A DNA stretch of 64,000 nucleotides from Kribbella sp. NBC_01245 (GTDB lineage: Bacteria > Actinomycetota > Actinomycetes > Propionibacteriales > Kribbellaceae). Position 1 is the first letter of the stretch; the number at the start of each line of letters is the position of its first letter. The notes beneath the pieces were generated by a model. It searched no databases. It saw nothing but the letters and a program-made list of their open reading frames with translations, and had not been told where the DNA came from. A program made the translations under genes and the position numbers. Shown here in pieces: positions 51,778-62,300 of the stretch. The DNA is taken from positions 1,736,001-1,800,000 of the forward strand of contig NZ_CP108487.1 in assembly GCF_036226525.1 (NCBI RefSeq), in the 5' to 3' direction.

Positions 51778-54537
51778 ATGTTCGACACCGACCTGGCTGA
51801 GCTGGCCCCCGCGGAGCAACTGTCCGCGCTGGGCCAGTTCCGCCTGGGCCGCAATCGCATGGAGGTCCGCATCCTCGAAGGCATACTCGCCTTCGCCGAC
51901 AACCATCCCGAGCCGCGCCCCTCCACCACTCGCAGCACCGGCGACCTCACCGCACCCGGCGGCGACGACCCGATCGAGGGGCTGCCGGGCATGGAACGGT
52001 TGAAGGTGTACGGCGGCGAGGGCTGCCCGCCAGTAGGCGAGTTCGTAGCCGCGGACCTGGGCGCCGTGCTGGAGATGTCATCGACAGCGGCCGCGGGCCT
52101 GCTGGGCGACGCGCTGGGGTTGCGGCACCGGCTGCCGCGGGTGTGGGCCCGGGTGCTGGCCGGTGAGGCACGGGCGTGGCGGGCCTGCCGGATCGCCCGC
52201 GCCACCGCGGCCCTCCCGCTGGAAGCCGTCGCGATAGTGGACGCGAAAGTGGAAAAGATCATCGACCGGGTCGGCCCGGACCGGCTGAAGAACATCGTGA
52301 ACGGCGCGATGTGGCAAGCCGACCCCGAACGCGCCCAAGCCCAAGCCGAAGAACTCGCCCGCTCACGCGGCGTATGGGTAGGCCGATCCGACTCGCTAGG
52401 CACCAACACCCTGTTCGTCAGGGCCGCCACCGGCGACGTGATCCAAGTCGACGCAACTATCCAAGCACTGGCCGACGCGCTGAAGGCACTGGGCGACCCC
52501 GACCCGGTGGACAGGCGACGCGCCAAAGCAATCGGCTGGCTGGCCGACCCCGCCGACGCCATCAAACTCCTCCACGCCGCCCGCCACCTCGCCACCAACC
52601 CACCCCACCCAGCCGAGCGTCGAGCACCCCAGCCCAGCCCAGGCGAGCGCCGAGCAGCCGAGTCTGCCCCAGGCGAGCGTCGAACAGCCGAGTCTGCCCC
52701 GGGCGAGCGTCGGACAGCCGGGTCCAGCCCACGCGAGCGCCGAGCAGCCGAGTCTGCCCCGGGCGGGGACGGCACAGGCACAGGCAGCCACGGACCGAGC
52801 GGGCTCGGCTCAGGCGGGCACGGCTCAGGCGAGCACGGACCGAGCGGGCACGGCTCAGGCAGATCCCGGTCCGGCCAGGCGGCCGAGACCACGCCGGACC
52901 ACCCCACCGAGGCCAGGACCGATGTCCGGGGCGAAGCCCGGGTAAGTGGGCACGCCGGTCACCGCGATGACGATCCGGCTGAGTCCCTAGCCGGCCGATC
53001 GGCCGAGTCCCAGGTCGGCCATCCAGACGGCGATCCAGGCAAGGTCACCCAAAAGCAGCCTGCTGAGGAAGAGGTAGCTCGGGAGGAGCAGTGGCTTCGG
53101 GGTGCGGGCTGGCAATTGGCTGCCGATGGATGGGATCAGTCGTACATTCCGGATTCGGATCAGCGAGGACTTGATGAACCTCCACCAGTCGAGGAACCGC
53201 CACCACCAGACGACCTGGTGCCCGACGGACACCCGTCGCCGGATGGCCCGATGCCCGGCGACCCACTGCGACATGTGCCGCTGCCGGACGTGCCACTGCA
53301 GGATGCGCCATCGCCGGACGCGCCGCTGCAGGGTGTGCCGGTGTCGGATGGGCCGTTGGCAGGGCTGCTGCCTGCGGCTGGAGGCGCGTGCGTACCTGCG
53401 GCTGGAGGCGCGTGCGTACCTGCGGCTGGTGGCACGGGCGTAGCTGCGGGTAGAAGCACGGGCGTTCCTGCGGGTGGAGGCGCAGGCGTTCCTGCGGGTG
53501 GAGGCGCAGGCGTTCCTGCGGGTGGAGGCGCAGGCGTTCCTGCGGGTGGAGGCGCAGGCGTACCTGAGGCTGGAGGCGCGCGGGGCGGTGCGGTTTGGGA
53601 GGGCGATGAGTTTCGGCGGGGGTCGTTGAGTAGCCGGTTGGCCGAGATCAAGGACAGTGCTCGTACTGGCGAGGCGCGGGCCGGTGCGGGGGCGGCTCGG
53701 GTGGAGGTCAAGGTGCACCTGAGTGCCGAGGACTTGGCCGCGCTGGCTCGCAGTGGACCACATGGCGAGGGCGCGGGCGGGAGTGGCGATAAGGGTGGTC
53801 GTGGTCGCGATAAGGGTGGTCGTGGTCGCGATAAGGGTGGTCGTGGTGACGATAAGGGTGGTGGGGTGATGCGGGTGGAAGGTGTGGGGCCGGTGTTGGC
53901 GTCACTGCTCAAGGAAGTGCTGGGGCATGACAAGGTCGTGCTCAAACCCGTCATCGACCTGCGCGAACGGGTCAGCGTTGACGCCCATGAGATCCCGGCA
54001 CGTATCCGGGAACGCGTGTTGTTGCGGGATTTGTACTGCGTGTTCCCGTGGTGCAACAGACGGGCAACCCCTTCGATGGACCTCGACCACGTCGTGCCGT
54101 ACCGGAAGGACGGGCCGCCGGGGCAGACCAGTACGGACAAGCTGGCGCCCGAATGCCGGTATCACCATCGGTTGAAGACTCATGGCGGGTGGAACTGCGT
54201 CGTGCTGACCGAGGGTACGTATCAGTGGACCAGTCCCGAAGGTGCCCGATTCGTGGTCGACCACACGGGGACCCGGGCGGTCGACGACGAAGCCGCGGAT
54301 GCAGCCATGGATGCAGTTATGGATGCAGCCATGGACAGCTGGGTGTTGTCTGAGGTCGAGTCGGCGGCCGGAGGGCATGCGGCGCCTACGGCTGGAGGTC
54401 GAGGGGCGCGTGCGGGCGGCGGATCGGCCGGGTCAGTTGCGCCGGGCCGGCGTGGGAAGGCGCGCAGGCGGCGGGAGGGCCGTCCGCAATCGGGAGGGGA
54501 GGTGCGTGGTCAAAAGGCGCCGCTATCCAAATCCTGA
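51778..54537 (+). CDS. DUF222 / 13E12-type HNH endonuclease-domain protein with long repeat insertions
   Basis: A 919-residue member of the 13E12 repeat family common in actinomycetes. DUF222 occupies about residues 1-275 (LRHRLPRVWARVLAGEARAW, VKVEKII, LKNIVNGAMWQADPERAQAQ). The HNH domain is near 740-810: RDLYCVFPWCNRRATPSMDL, DHVVPYRKDGP, LAPECRYHHRLKTHGGWN, with Cys and His zinc or metal ligands intact. Between them lie some 450 residues of low complexity: decapeptide repeats near 280-330 (GERRAAESAP), octapeptides near 530-600 (GVPAGGGA) and heptapeptides near 670-697 (DKGGRGR). Most family members are under 600 residues. The start is set by a promoter that places +1 at this ATG. Cellular role unknown; the family is often multicopy. 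Confidence 0.88.
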   Translation: MFDTDLAELAPAEQLSALGQFRLGRNRMEVRILEGILAFADNHPEPRPSTTRSTGDLTAPGGDDPIEGLPGMERLKVYGGEGCPPVGEFVAADLGAVLEMSSTAAAGLLGDALGLRHRLPRVWARVLAGEARAWRACRIARATAALPLEAVAIVDAKVEKIIDRVGPDRLKNIVNGAMWQADPERAQAQAEELARSRGVWVGRSDSLGTNTLFVRAATGDVIQVDATIQALADALKALGDPDPVDRRRAKAIGWLADPADAIKLLHAARHLATNPPHPAERRAPQPSPGERRAAESAPGERRTAESAPGERRTAGSSPRERRAAESAPGGDGTGTGSHGPSGLGSGGHGSGEHGPSGHGSGRSRSGQAAETTPDHPTEARTDVRGEARVSGHAGHRDDDPAESLAGRSAESQVGHPDGDPGKVTQKQPAEEEVAREEQWLRGAGWQLAADGWDQSYIPDSDQRGLDEPPPVEEPPPPDDLVPDGHPSPDGPMPGDPLRHVPLPDVPLQDAPSPDAPLQGVPVSDGPLAGLLPAAGGACVPAAGGACVPAAGGTGVAAGRSTGVPAGGGAGVPAGGGAGVPAGGGAGVPAGGGAGVPEAGGARGGAVWEGDEFRRGSLSSRLAEIKDSARTGEARAGAGAARVEVKVHLSAEDLAALARSGPHGEGAGGSGDKGGRGRDKGGRGRDKGGRGDDKGGGVMRVEGVGPVLASLLKEVLGHDKVVLKPVIDLRERVSVDAHEIPARIRERVLLRDLYCVFPWCNRRATPSMDLDHVVPYRKDGPPGQTSTDKLAPECRYHHRLKTHGGWNCVVLTEGTYQWTSPEGARFVVDHTGTRAVDDEAADAAMDAVMDAAMDSWVLSEVESAAGGHAAPTAGGRGARAGGGSAGSVAPGRRGKARRRREGRPQSGGEVRGQKAPLSKS
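52615..52764 (+). repeat. five 30-bp repeats in the DUF222/HNH gene
   Basis: Imperfect tandem units each starting GAGCG, coding for GERRxAESAP-like decapeptides. They keep the reading frame. Confidence 0.8.
53461..53556 (+). repeat. four perfect 24-bp repeats in the DUF222/HNH gene
   Basis: Identical units starting GGCGTTCCTGCGGGTGGAGG at 53461, 53485, 53509 and 53533, flanked on both sides by degenerate copies. They encode GVPAGGGA octapeptides. Confidence 0.9.
53788..53850 (+). repeat. three 21-bp repeats in the DUF222/HNH gene
   Basis: Two identical units and a third with two changes, each starting GATAAGGGTGGTCGTGGT, with a partial fourth copy following. They encode DKGGRGR heptads just before the HNH domain. 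Confidence 0.85.
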
Positions 54538-54570
54538 GCGTTCGGCTCTGGGCGAGGGGCGACCGAGGGG

Positions 54571-55641
54571 TTACTTCGTGACGATGGGCATTTGGGTGAG
54601 GGCGCATTCGATCCAGGTTGTGCCGGGAGCTAGGAGGAGGGGTTTGCCGTTGGTGGTGGTGAATTTGAAGGGATCCGGGACCGCGCCTTTGGACCAGCGG
54701 CCGTTGATGACCTTGTTGCCGGTGAAGAGTTGGAGGTCGCCGGAGGCGTCGAAGAGGTCGAGGGTGGTCATGCTCGGTCTGGCCTGAGCGAAGCTGGTGT
54801 CGCGGGCGGCTTTCAGGACGATGACGTTGTCCGCGGTGACCTGGGTGCCGTTTTCGAGCAGGTGGCGCGACCACTTCTCGGCGCGGAGCCAGCGGCGGGT
54901 GCGGGCGTCGTACTTCCAGGTCACGCTGGCTGGTCCGCCGTACCCGATCGCCACCGAGGCGGCCTTCTTGCCTTGGAGTTGGGCGGTGGATTGGGCGGCG
55001 TCGGGCGCGTAGGCGAAGTACGGTATCGGGGCCGTCTTGCGGTCGGTCAGCGCGAGCAGTTTGGCGGGTTGGGCGAAGACGTGGTTCGGGGCTCGCCGGG
55101 TGCGGTCGATCTTGTACGTCCCGGAGGGCACGCGCAACGTGCCGAGGTTGGCGAGGCCCGAGGCGCGGTCCATGTATTCGAGCACCCACTTGTCGGCCAT
55201 CGTGTTGGCGATGACGCCTTTGGTCGGGCCGATCAGCGCGGAGTCCATTGGGCGCAGAGAGCGTACGGGGCCGATCTGGGCCGGCAGGCGGGAGTGGAAG
55301 ATCGCGGCGAGCCGGGTGGTGCCGGTGGCGATGGGTTCGACGAACACGATGTCAGCGTTGCCGAGTCCGCGGTGTGGATGGGCGTCCGCGGTGTTGGAGA
55401 TCTTCACCGTGATCGCGGGCCGATGGGCAAGGTCCTGCTCGGTCCGTACGCCGGTCAATGGCGCGCGTCCGGCCATGCTCACGCCACCCTCGCCGGCCGG
55501 CGTCGTCGTCGCGGTACCGGGCGACCCGGGCAATCCGCTGTCCCACGTGCAAGCGGGGATGACGGCCAGCACGGTCAAACCGACCAGCGCCGGCGTGGTC
55601 GCGAACCGAGGTCCTCGGCGTACCGCGCGCACTCGTTCCAT
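54571..55641 (-). CDS. DUF3048-family lipoprotein
   Basis: A 356-residue exported protein. A hydrophobic signal (FATTPALVGLTVLAVIPAC) ends in a cysteine that looks like a lipobox, near residue 31. The body matches DUF3048 (YerB-like): TEQDLAHRPAITVKISNTAD, NADIVFVEPIATGTTRLAAI, IGPVRSLRPMD, GTLRVPSGTYKIDRTR and the C-terminal TADNVIVLKAARDTS, WSKGAVPDPFKFTTTNGKPL and LLAPGTTWIEC. The family is widespread in Gram-positive bacteria and of uncertain function. The start is ATG 55641. It is divergent from the coupled pair at 55.86 kb, with 222 bases between and no other feature seen there. Confidence 0.9.
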   Translation of the reverse strand: MERVRAVRRGPRFATTPALVGLTVLAVIPACTWDSGLPGSPGTATTTPAGEGGVSMAGRAPLTGVRTEQDLAHRPAITVKISNTADAHPHRGLGNADIVFVEPIATGTTRLAAIFHSRLPAQIGPVRSLRPMDSALIGPTKGVIANTMADKWVLEYMDRASGLANLGTLRVPSGTYKIDRTRRAPNHVFAQPAKLLALTDRKTAPIPYFAYAPDAAQSTAQLQGKKAASVAIGYGGPASVTWKYDARTRRWLRAEKWSRHLLENGTQVTADNVIVLKAARDTSFAQARPSMTTLDLFDASGDLQLFTGNKVINGRWSKGAVPDPFKFTTTNGKPLLLAPGTTWIECALTQMPIVTK

Positions 55642-55863
55642 GGCTATACAGTGCCCCGCTCCAGCCATCACGAGCGGTAACCGGCGCGGCGCGTCCCGGC
55701 GCCCGAAATTGGTTGCTGAGGGCAAGAGGTTGTTTTCGGGGTGTGATCTTGACACGCGGTGTGCGGGCGAGGACTCTCGGAGAGGGACCCAGGGGGCGTG
55801 ACCGGTTCGGATGGGCTGGTCTGAGCTGGGTGGGGGAGGAATGCGGCGTGCTGTTCGAGGAAT

Positions 55864-56364
55864 ATGGCCAGCCGTGAGGCGGTCCGCGCCAGACCCGGGC
55901 CGCTGCTGAAGGTCGAGGCCGAGAAGGCGCAACGCCTTCTGCAGCAGAGCGTGCGCCTGGTCGCCGATTTGCCGAAAGACTCGTCGGCCGATGTCGTCTG
56001 GGTGCAAGGCGCCAGCGAGTTGCTCGTACGCACCGGGTCGATCGGTCTGGACTGCCGCGAGGGTCTGATCACCGTGACGCTCACCGTCACGTGCGACCAG
56101 TTGCGCGAGGACGCGCTGATCCAGGTCCCGTTCGCGGTCGGTACTGATCGGGCGCCTGCCGGGCTGGTGATGTCCGCACTCACCCGGCCGGTCGGCGTTG
56201 ACCTGGTGATCGACGAGTGGTCGTCCGCGCTGACTGCGTTCGCGTGGGAGGCGGTGCTGCATCTGGCGCAGACGCTCTGCGCGCAAGAGGGCGCGTTCGT
56301 GCCGGCTTCGATCGCGGCCGCCCGCGGCGTACTGCTGATCCTGCCGGTGGAGCGACGACCATGA
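55864..56364 (+). CDS. 166-residue protein of unknown function, coupled to the giant DUF6603 protein
   Basis: A soluble alpha/beta protein I do not recognise. An N-terminal helix (LLKVEAEKAQRLLQQSVRLV) is followed by alternating strands (DVVWVQGASELLVRTGSIGL, GLITVTLTVTCDQLREDALI, QVPFAVGTDRAPAGLVMSAL) and a C-terminal helix-strand (FAWEAVLHLAQTLC, ARGVLLILPVE). No signal peptide or membrane helix. The ATG follows GAGGAA. Its stop overlaps the ATG of the giant gene (ATGA), so the two are made together; a chaperone, adaptor or small subunit for the giant protein is a reasonable guess. Confidence 0.8.
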   Translation: MASREAVRARPGPLLKVEAEKAQRLLQQSVRLVADLPKDSSADVVWVQGASELLVRTGSIGLDCREGLITVTLTVTCDQLREDALIQVPFAVGTDRAPAGLVMSALTRPVGVDLVIDEWSSALTAFAWEAVLHLAQTLCAQEGAFVPASIAAARGVLLILPVERRP

Positions 56365-59300
56365 CGATGACCGCGGACAGCCTCGACTCGTTCGGCCGAC
56401 TGGCGACGGCGATCGGCCTGCTCGATCCGAACGGCCAGCCCAACTCGTCCTGGTTCGGCGACCCCCTCGGAGCCACCGCGACGACCGGCAACCAGCACGG
56501 CCTGCGGCACCTGCTCGCGGACGACGCGCAGCGCACCGCGTTGTTCGAGTTCGTCGACGAGATCCTCGGGCCGCCGGACCAGCGGGTGCGTTCCGGCAAA
56601 ACGTGGGTGCCTCTGTTCAGCGAACAAAGCATCACCTTGTACGCCGTGGTGGAGGCCGTCGCGGGCCAGGTCGAGCTGGGAATCGGCGTCGACCACAACA
56701 CGGGTACGACGCTCCCCCGCGTTTCGACCCGGATCCACGTGCCGGTCTTCCGCTTCGCGCGACGGGGTGGTCCCGCCCTCGCCGGCACGGGCGACCTGCC
56801 GGCCTGGCTGATGCTCGGCACGCCCGGCGCCCGGATCGGGATCACCGTCGACGCGACCTTCACCGACACCACGCCACCGCCCGGCGAGGCGGGATTGGCC
56901 GGGGTCTCGGTCGGTCTCGGCATCCCGACCGCCAGCGGCGACGACCTCTCCATAGAGTTCGAGCTGCAAGGCCTACAGCTCCCCGGCGCCCAAGCCCCGC
57001 GCACGTTCTCGTTCGACGCGAGCAGTCTCGAAGAGCTCGGCACCGACGTATTCGACCTGGTACTCGGCCTCGTCCGTGCCCAGGCCGACGCCCTCAGCGG
57101 ACTCGATCCAGCCCTCGCGCCGTTCCGCGCGGTCGCCGGTCTAATAGGCCTGAGGGACGTCGGCGGCCTACCCCCGCTACCGCTCGCCGATTTGCCGACA
57201 CAAGGCATCTCCGCGCTGGTCGAGTGGGTCGAGCAAGTCCTGTCCGACAACACGGCCCGCGACGCCTGGCTGGGTGAACTCGCCGGCCTCCTCGGCGGCA
57301 CGCTCATCCCTGCCGACGACGCCGTCCGGGTCACCGCAGGCCCACTCGAATTCGTCATCGGCATCCGCGTCGAACCGGGCTCGGCCGGTCATCCCCTGCT
57401 CATTCCTTGGGCCGAGATCGCCCTCAATACCGGAACGGGCGCCCGCGCCAGGCTCACCGCAGACCTGCTCCGCGCCGATACCGGAACAGGGGCCTGTACG
57501 GCGTTGCCGGCGCTCCGAGCCGAGGCCGTCTTCGGGGCTGACGCGGATGGCGCCGACCTCATCCCCGGCACAGCGCCCCACCTTGGCAGTGTCCACACGG
57601 GTATCGCCCTGGATCCGGCCGGCCGGCCCGCCTTCGTCCTCACCCTGCACGACGTCGTCATCACCAACGGCGGCCCGCGATACGACGTACTCGATCTCTC
57701 GTCGCCATCGGCAGCGCTGGATGCAGCGGCGGACATACTCGAGACCGCGCTGAGAAACGCCATCGCCGACCTCGGACCAGCAGGCGTGCTGATCAACCGG
57801 TTGATCGGGCTGGACCCGCCGACCGGCATCGACGCCATCGAACTACCAGAGCTGCTCGCCGATCCGATCAAGGCCATCCGCGACTACTGGCAGGACCTCA
57901 CCGATACTGATGCGACGGCAGCCGCGGCCGACGTACTCGGACGACTGAGGTCACTCGTCACCGGCGAGCCGTTCGCGTTGATCGCCGGAGCCGGAACCGC
58001 CGTCGATCCCTGGCAAGTGGAACTGGTGGAAGGCGTCGAGCTGGACATCTGGCGAGACGGTACGACGCTGTCAGTGGACCTCGTCGGCGCGGTGACGACA
58101 CCCGTTCTCGGCGAGCACGAAGTCACGGCCACCTTGGGCGTCCTGCTCCTCCGGACCGACCTCGCCACCGGCACGGCCGCGTTTGTGGTGGACACGCACG
58201 GCAAGCTGTCAATTGGCAGACAAGACGGCCAACCCGTCGAGCTGCCGCTCGGGTCCGTCGCGATCACGGCCAACGACTTCGCCATCGAGGCCAGCTGGTC
58301 CCCCGCCCATGGACTCCGCGCACTCGTCGGTGCCGACGGCCTCGCGGTGGTCGCGGGCGAGACGCGCATCGCGCTCCCGCTGCCGGAGTTCGACAACAAC
58401 GGCGAGCTCGTCCTGCCAACCCCCGACTGGCCCGCCATCGAGCAAGCCGCCGCCGCACTCCTGGCAGAGCTCGGCATCCCTACGGTCGACGCGCTGCTCG
58501 AGTTCGCTGGTTGGACCGGGAGCGGCGCGCGGTTGTCATTGGAAGGCCTGCTCGGCCTGGATCCCGGCGCTGCCGTCCAAGCGTGGCTGGCCGATCTGAT
58601 CCTCGATTGCGAGAACGTACGGACAGCGCTCGGCCCAGTCGCGGCGTTGCTGAGCGGCTTCCACACCAGCGTGCCGTTCGGATCGGGCTCAGTCCGTACG
58701 CCGTACCGCTGCCCAGTCGCCGGGCAGGCGCGCGCTCCCGGGCTGGCCGTTTGGATGGATCCGGGCTGCTCCAACGACTTCGCCGAACTGCTTCCACGCC
58801 TCACCGCCCTCACCATCGGCGAGCAACCCGAGCCGGAAACGATCGTCGGCATCCTGCGTGGCGCAGCCACCGCCCTTCCGGACATTGCCGATCTGCTGGT
58901 CGGACGCGACTCCCTCGCCGAGGGCCTCGGCCTGCTGCTGACCCGCTGGACCGGCACCGACGGCCTCACCGGGCAGCCCGCCACGCTCCCCGACGACGTC
59001 ACCGGTCTCGAACTCGGCGGCCTGAGTTACGACGAACTCGTCGCCCTCGGCAGTGTCGGCCTACTGGTCGGCGACGTGCTCGACCCGGCCCCGGCCGCCG
59101 TCATCCACGTCGGCTGCGAAGCCACCTGGACCACCGACCGCCCAGCCGGAACCGCCTTCGACCGCACAGGCACCGAAACCGCCGACACCAGCGGCGCCAT
59201 CCCGGCATCGGGCGGCGGTACCTGGTTCGTCCGGCTGCCCACGCCGGCGGCGGCCGCCATCGCGCGACCGGACCGCGGGGGTGTCGGTGAGCAGGCCGCC

Positions 59301-62300
59301 CGGCTCAGCGTCTTGCTGGCGGATCGGGCGGACCCTGTCGTCGTCATCGCGTACGGCGCCTGTGGTGCGGCCGCGATCCGGGCTGCCGCCACCGCCCCGG
59401 CCGTCTCCAACGTCGTGACAGTCGGTACGCCGTGGGCAGGTCTCGCCGTCGACAGCCTCCGCAACGGCCTCGGTGGTGACGCGCTGCGCCTCCTCGAACG
59501 ACTGCGCCGGCCCAACGTCCCGTCCTGGCCAGACCAGTTGCTCGCGCAGCAGGCGACACCGCATGAGCAGGCCCGTCGGGTCATCCAGCGAAGCCTCAGC
59601 GACCTCGATCTGCCGTCGGCCGGTGGCGAGGCGAGACGTGCCGGATTGACCGTGCACGCGGTGTTCGGACAGCTGGATGAGTCGACCCTCAAAACCGGGC
59701 TCGGCGCATTCGTTGCCGACGGCATCAATGCGCGGATCGCCGCCAACATCCCACCACCCGGAGCCGACGACGCCGCCAGGACGGGACTGCACGCCGCCCT
59801 CGACGTACCGGTGATCGACCTGGATCTCGGCGGTCTCCTGGTCGGTATCGGTGTGCGCGTCGAGCTGTGCCGGATCGGTCGGGCGACACCAGGTCCAGGT
59901 CTGGAAGCGTCCCTGATCCGCGGTGTCGTGCTCGATGTACACCTCGGCGTGCACGACGGTTGGCTCGTCGGCGGCCCTGGTTCGGGCAGCACGGTCGGCG
60001 ATCTGCGCTGGATGTCCGCCCAGATCGACGTACCCCTCGACGGCAGGCCGGGTGACGCCGAGCTGGTGCTGCACGAGGCGCGCGGTTTCGACATCGACCG
60101 AGAGCGGTGGGTGGTCCGAGCGGACGCGGCCGGCGCGGCGCCCGACGTACCGGCCATCGACATCACCGGCGTGGTTCCGGAAGTCCGCGTACTGCTCTCG
60201 GACGTGGTCGGCCGTCTGCGCGTGGCCTCACCCGATCTCGCCGCCGTGCTCGACCTCGTCGGCCTAACCCGCGCGGGCGGGCTGGACCCCGACGGCCTCG
60301 ACCGGCTGCTGCACGACACGGCGATCACGTTGCGCGGCGCCGTCACGGCAGGCGCAGACGAACTCGCCACCCGACTCCGCGCCTTGGTGCCAGCAGCCAC
60401 CGGCACCGGCAGCACTCTCAACTGGACGATCGGCCCGGCCACGATCGCCATCGACCTCGCCGCAGGCACGCTGACGGCCAACCTCAACGCGGCGCCACTC
60501 CAGCTCCAGGTCGCGTTGACCAGCACGGGCGCCTCGGCAACCGCGTCAATCGGGACAGCGGGCGGCCTTCAGCTCAGAGCGCGAACGTTGCCGACCGCAA
60601 CGGTCTCGGTCGATTGGGCCGGACGCGAGGTCGCACTACTGCCCACCCCCGACCCAACCGCCCTCAAAGACCTGGCGACAACGCTGCTGCCTGCCGTCAC
60701 GGCGCACGGCCTGCTCAGCGCGTTCCGACAACTCGTCTCGAGTACGGCGGCACCTCTGCTCGACACCGCGCTCGACGCGGTCGGCCTGCTCACACCGGCG
60801 GATCCGCTCGGCTTCCGCGGCGTCGTCGTACCGATCGGCCTGGTGCAGGATCCCGGCGCATGGTTGCGGAATGCGCTACCACTGCAGGCCACCAACGCGG
60901 TAGTGCTACTCGACGCGCTCGCACCCCTCGTCGTACCGGATCGCGGCTCGGCAACCGGCTGGCCGCTTGGCAATGGCGTAGCAGTCGGATACGGCGTCGA
61001 GGCGGGCGACCAGTTGCGGCTCACGATCGACGTCGGCCTGGCCGTGAACATGACCGGCGGGTCCATCGTCACGACCCAACTCGGCGGCGGCCTGCTGATC
61101 GGACCCGACGCACTCCCCCACCCGACCCTCGAGCTGTCCGTCAACGTGGACGGCCGCGGCCTCGCTCTGGTAGTTGCCCCAGGCACCGATCCCCCAGTCC
61201 GGCTCAGCCTCATCCGACCGCCCGCGCCCTCCCTCCAGCTCTACCCCGGTGGCCCCGGCTTCGGCGACGTACTGGCCACGGCCGGTGAAACCGTCGTACC
61301 GATCGTGCTCAACACCCTCGCCGGTCACCGCACCGACGCCGGTACGACGCTCGTGAAGGCCGTCGGCCAGGCCGTGTTCGACGTCGGCGGCGCACTCGAT
61401 CTCCGGGACGGCGCGACGTTCACGGCGGCAAAGGTGACCGCCTTCGCGACCGATCCCGCGACCCGGCTCACGGCCCGGCTGCCGCAGCTCATCACCTCCG
61501 GTACGGCGGCCATCGCCAACGCCCTCGACCCGGCGCACGCCCTGGTCGAAGTCACACCCGGGCCCGACAAGGTGACGCTCGGGTTCGGCGTCGGCCGGGA
61601 CTTCCGCGTGGTGCTCGACGCGAGTGGTGTCGTACCGGCGATCGAGATCCAGGCCGACGTCGAGATCGACGGGGTCGGCCGGCTGATGGTGGAACGGCTG
61701 CGGCTGTCGACCACCGGGGTCGACGTGGCGGCAACGCTTGGTCCGATCGTGCTGGACCTTGGGGCGTTCTCGCTAAGACCACTGATCGTCGTCCGGGCCG
61801 GATCCGCCACGACCGCACGCACAATAGGTGTCGGCCTCGCGCTGGACGATCTGGCAGCGAGGGCGGTGGAATTCCGGTGGGCGCTCGACGCCAGTCCGCC
61901 GACGCTCGCCGCGGTCCGCCGTACGGTGACCGGGGAATCGCTCGGCACCGAGGCCGAAGCCGGCCAATGGCTGCTGGCCCTCGCGCTTTCGATCGCGGGC
62001 GGCGTGGTGGTCGACGGGCTGCAGCCGGTGCTCACCGCGAAGGCGAAGGCATGCCTGCAAGGCGTCGTGTTCACGAACGTCGCGAGTAGCACCGAAGTCG
62101 ATCCAGGCCTCGCGCTCGACCTGCTCAACCCCGACGCGCTACTCGTCAGACTGAAGCGCCTGCTCTGGAACGCCGCCCAGGCCCCCGCGTTGTCCGTCAC
62201 CCTGGACGGCGTCGTGACCATCGGCCTGGCCGCCACCGGCGCCGCCACCAAGCAGCTCGGCGTCAACATCACGCTCGCGCCGGGCCGGCGCTTCACGATC

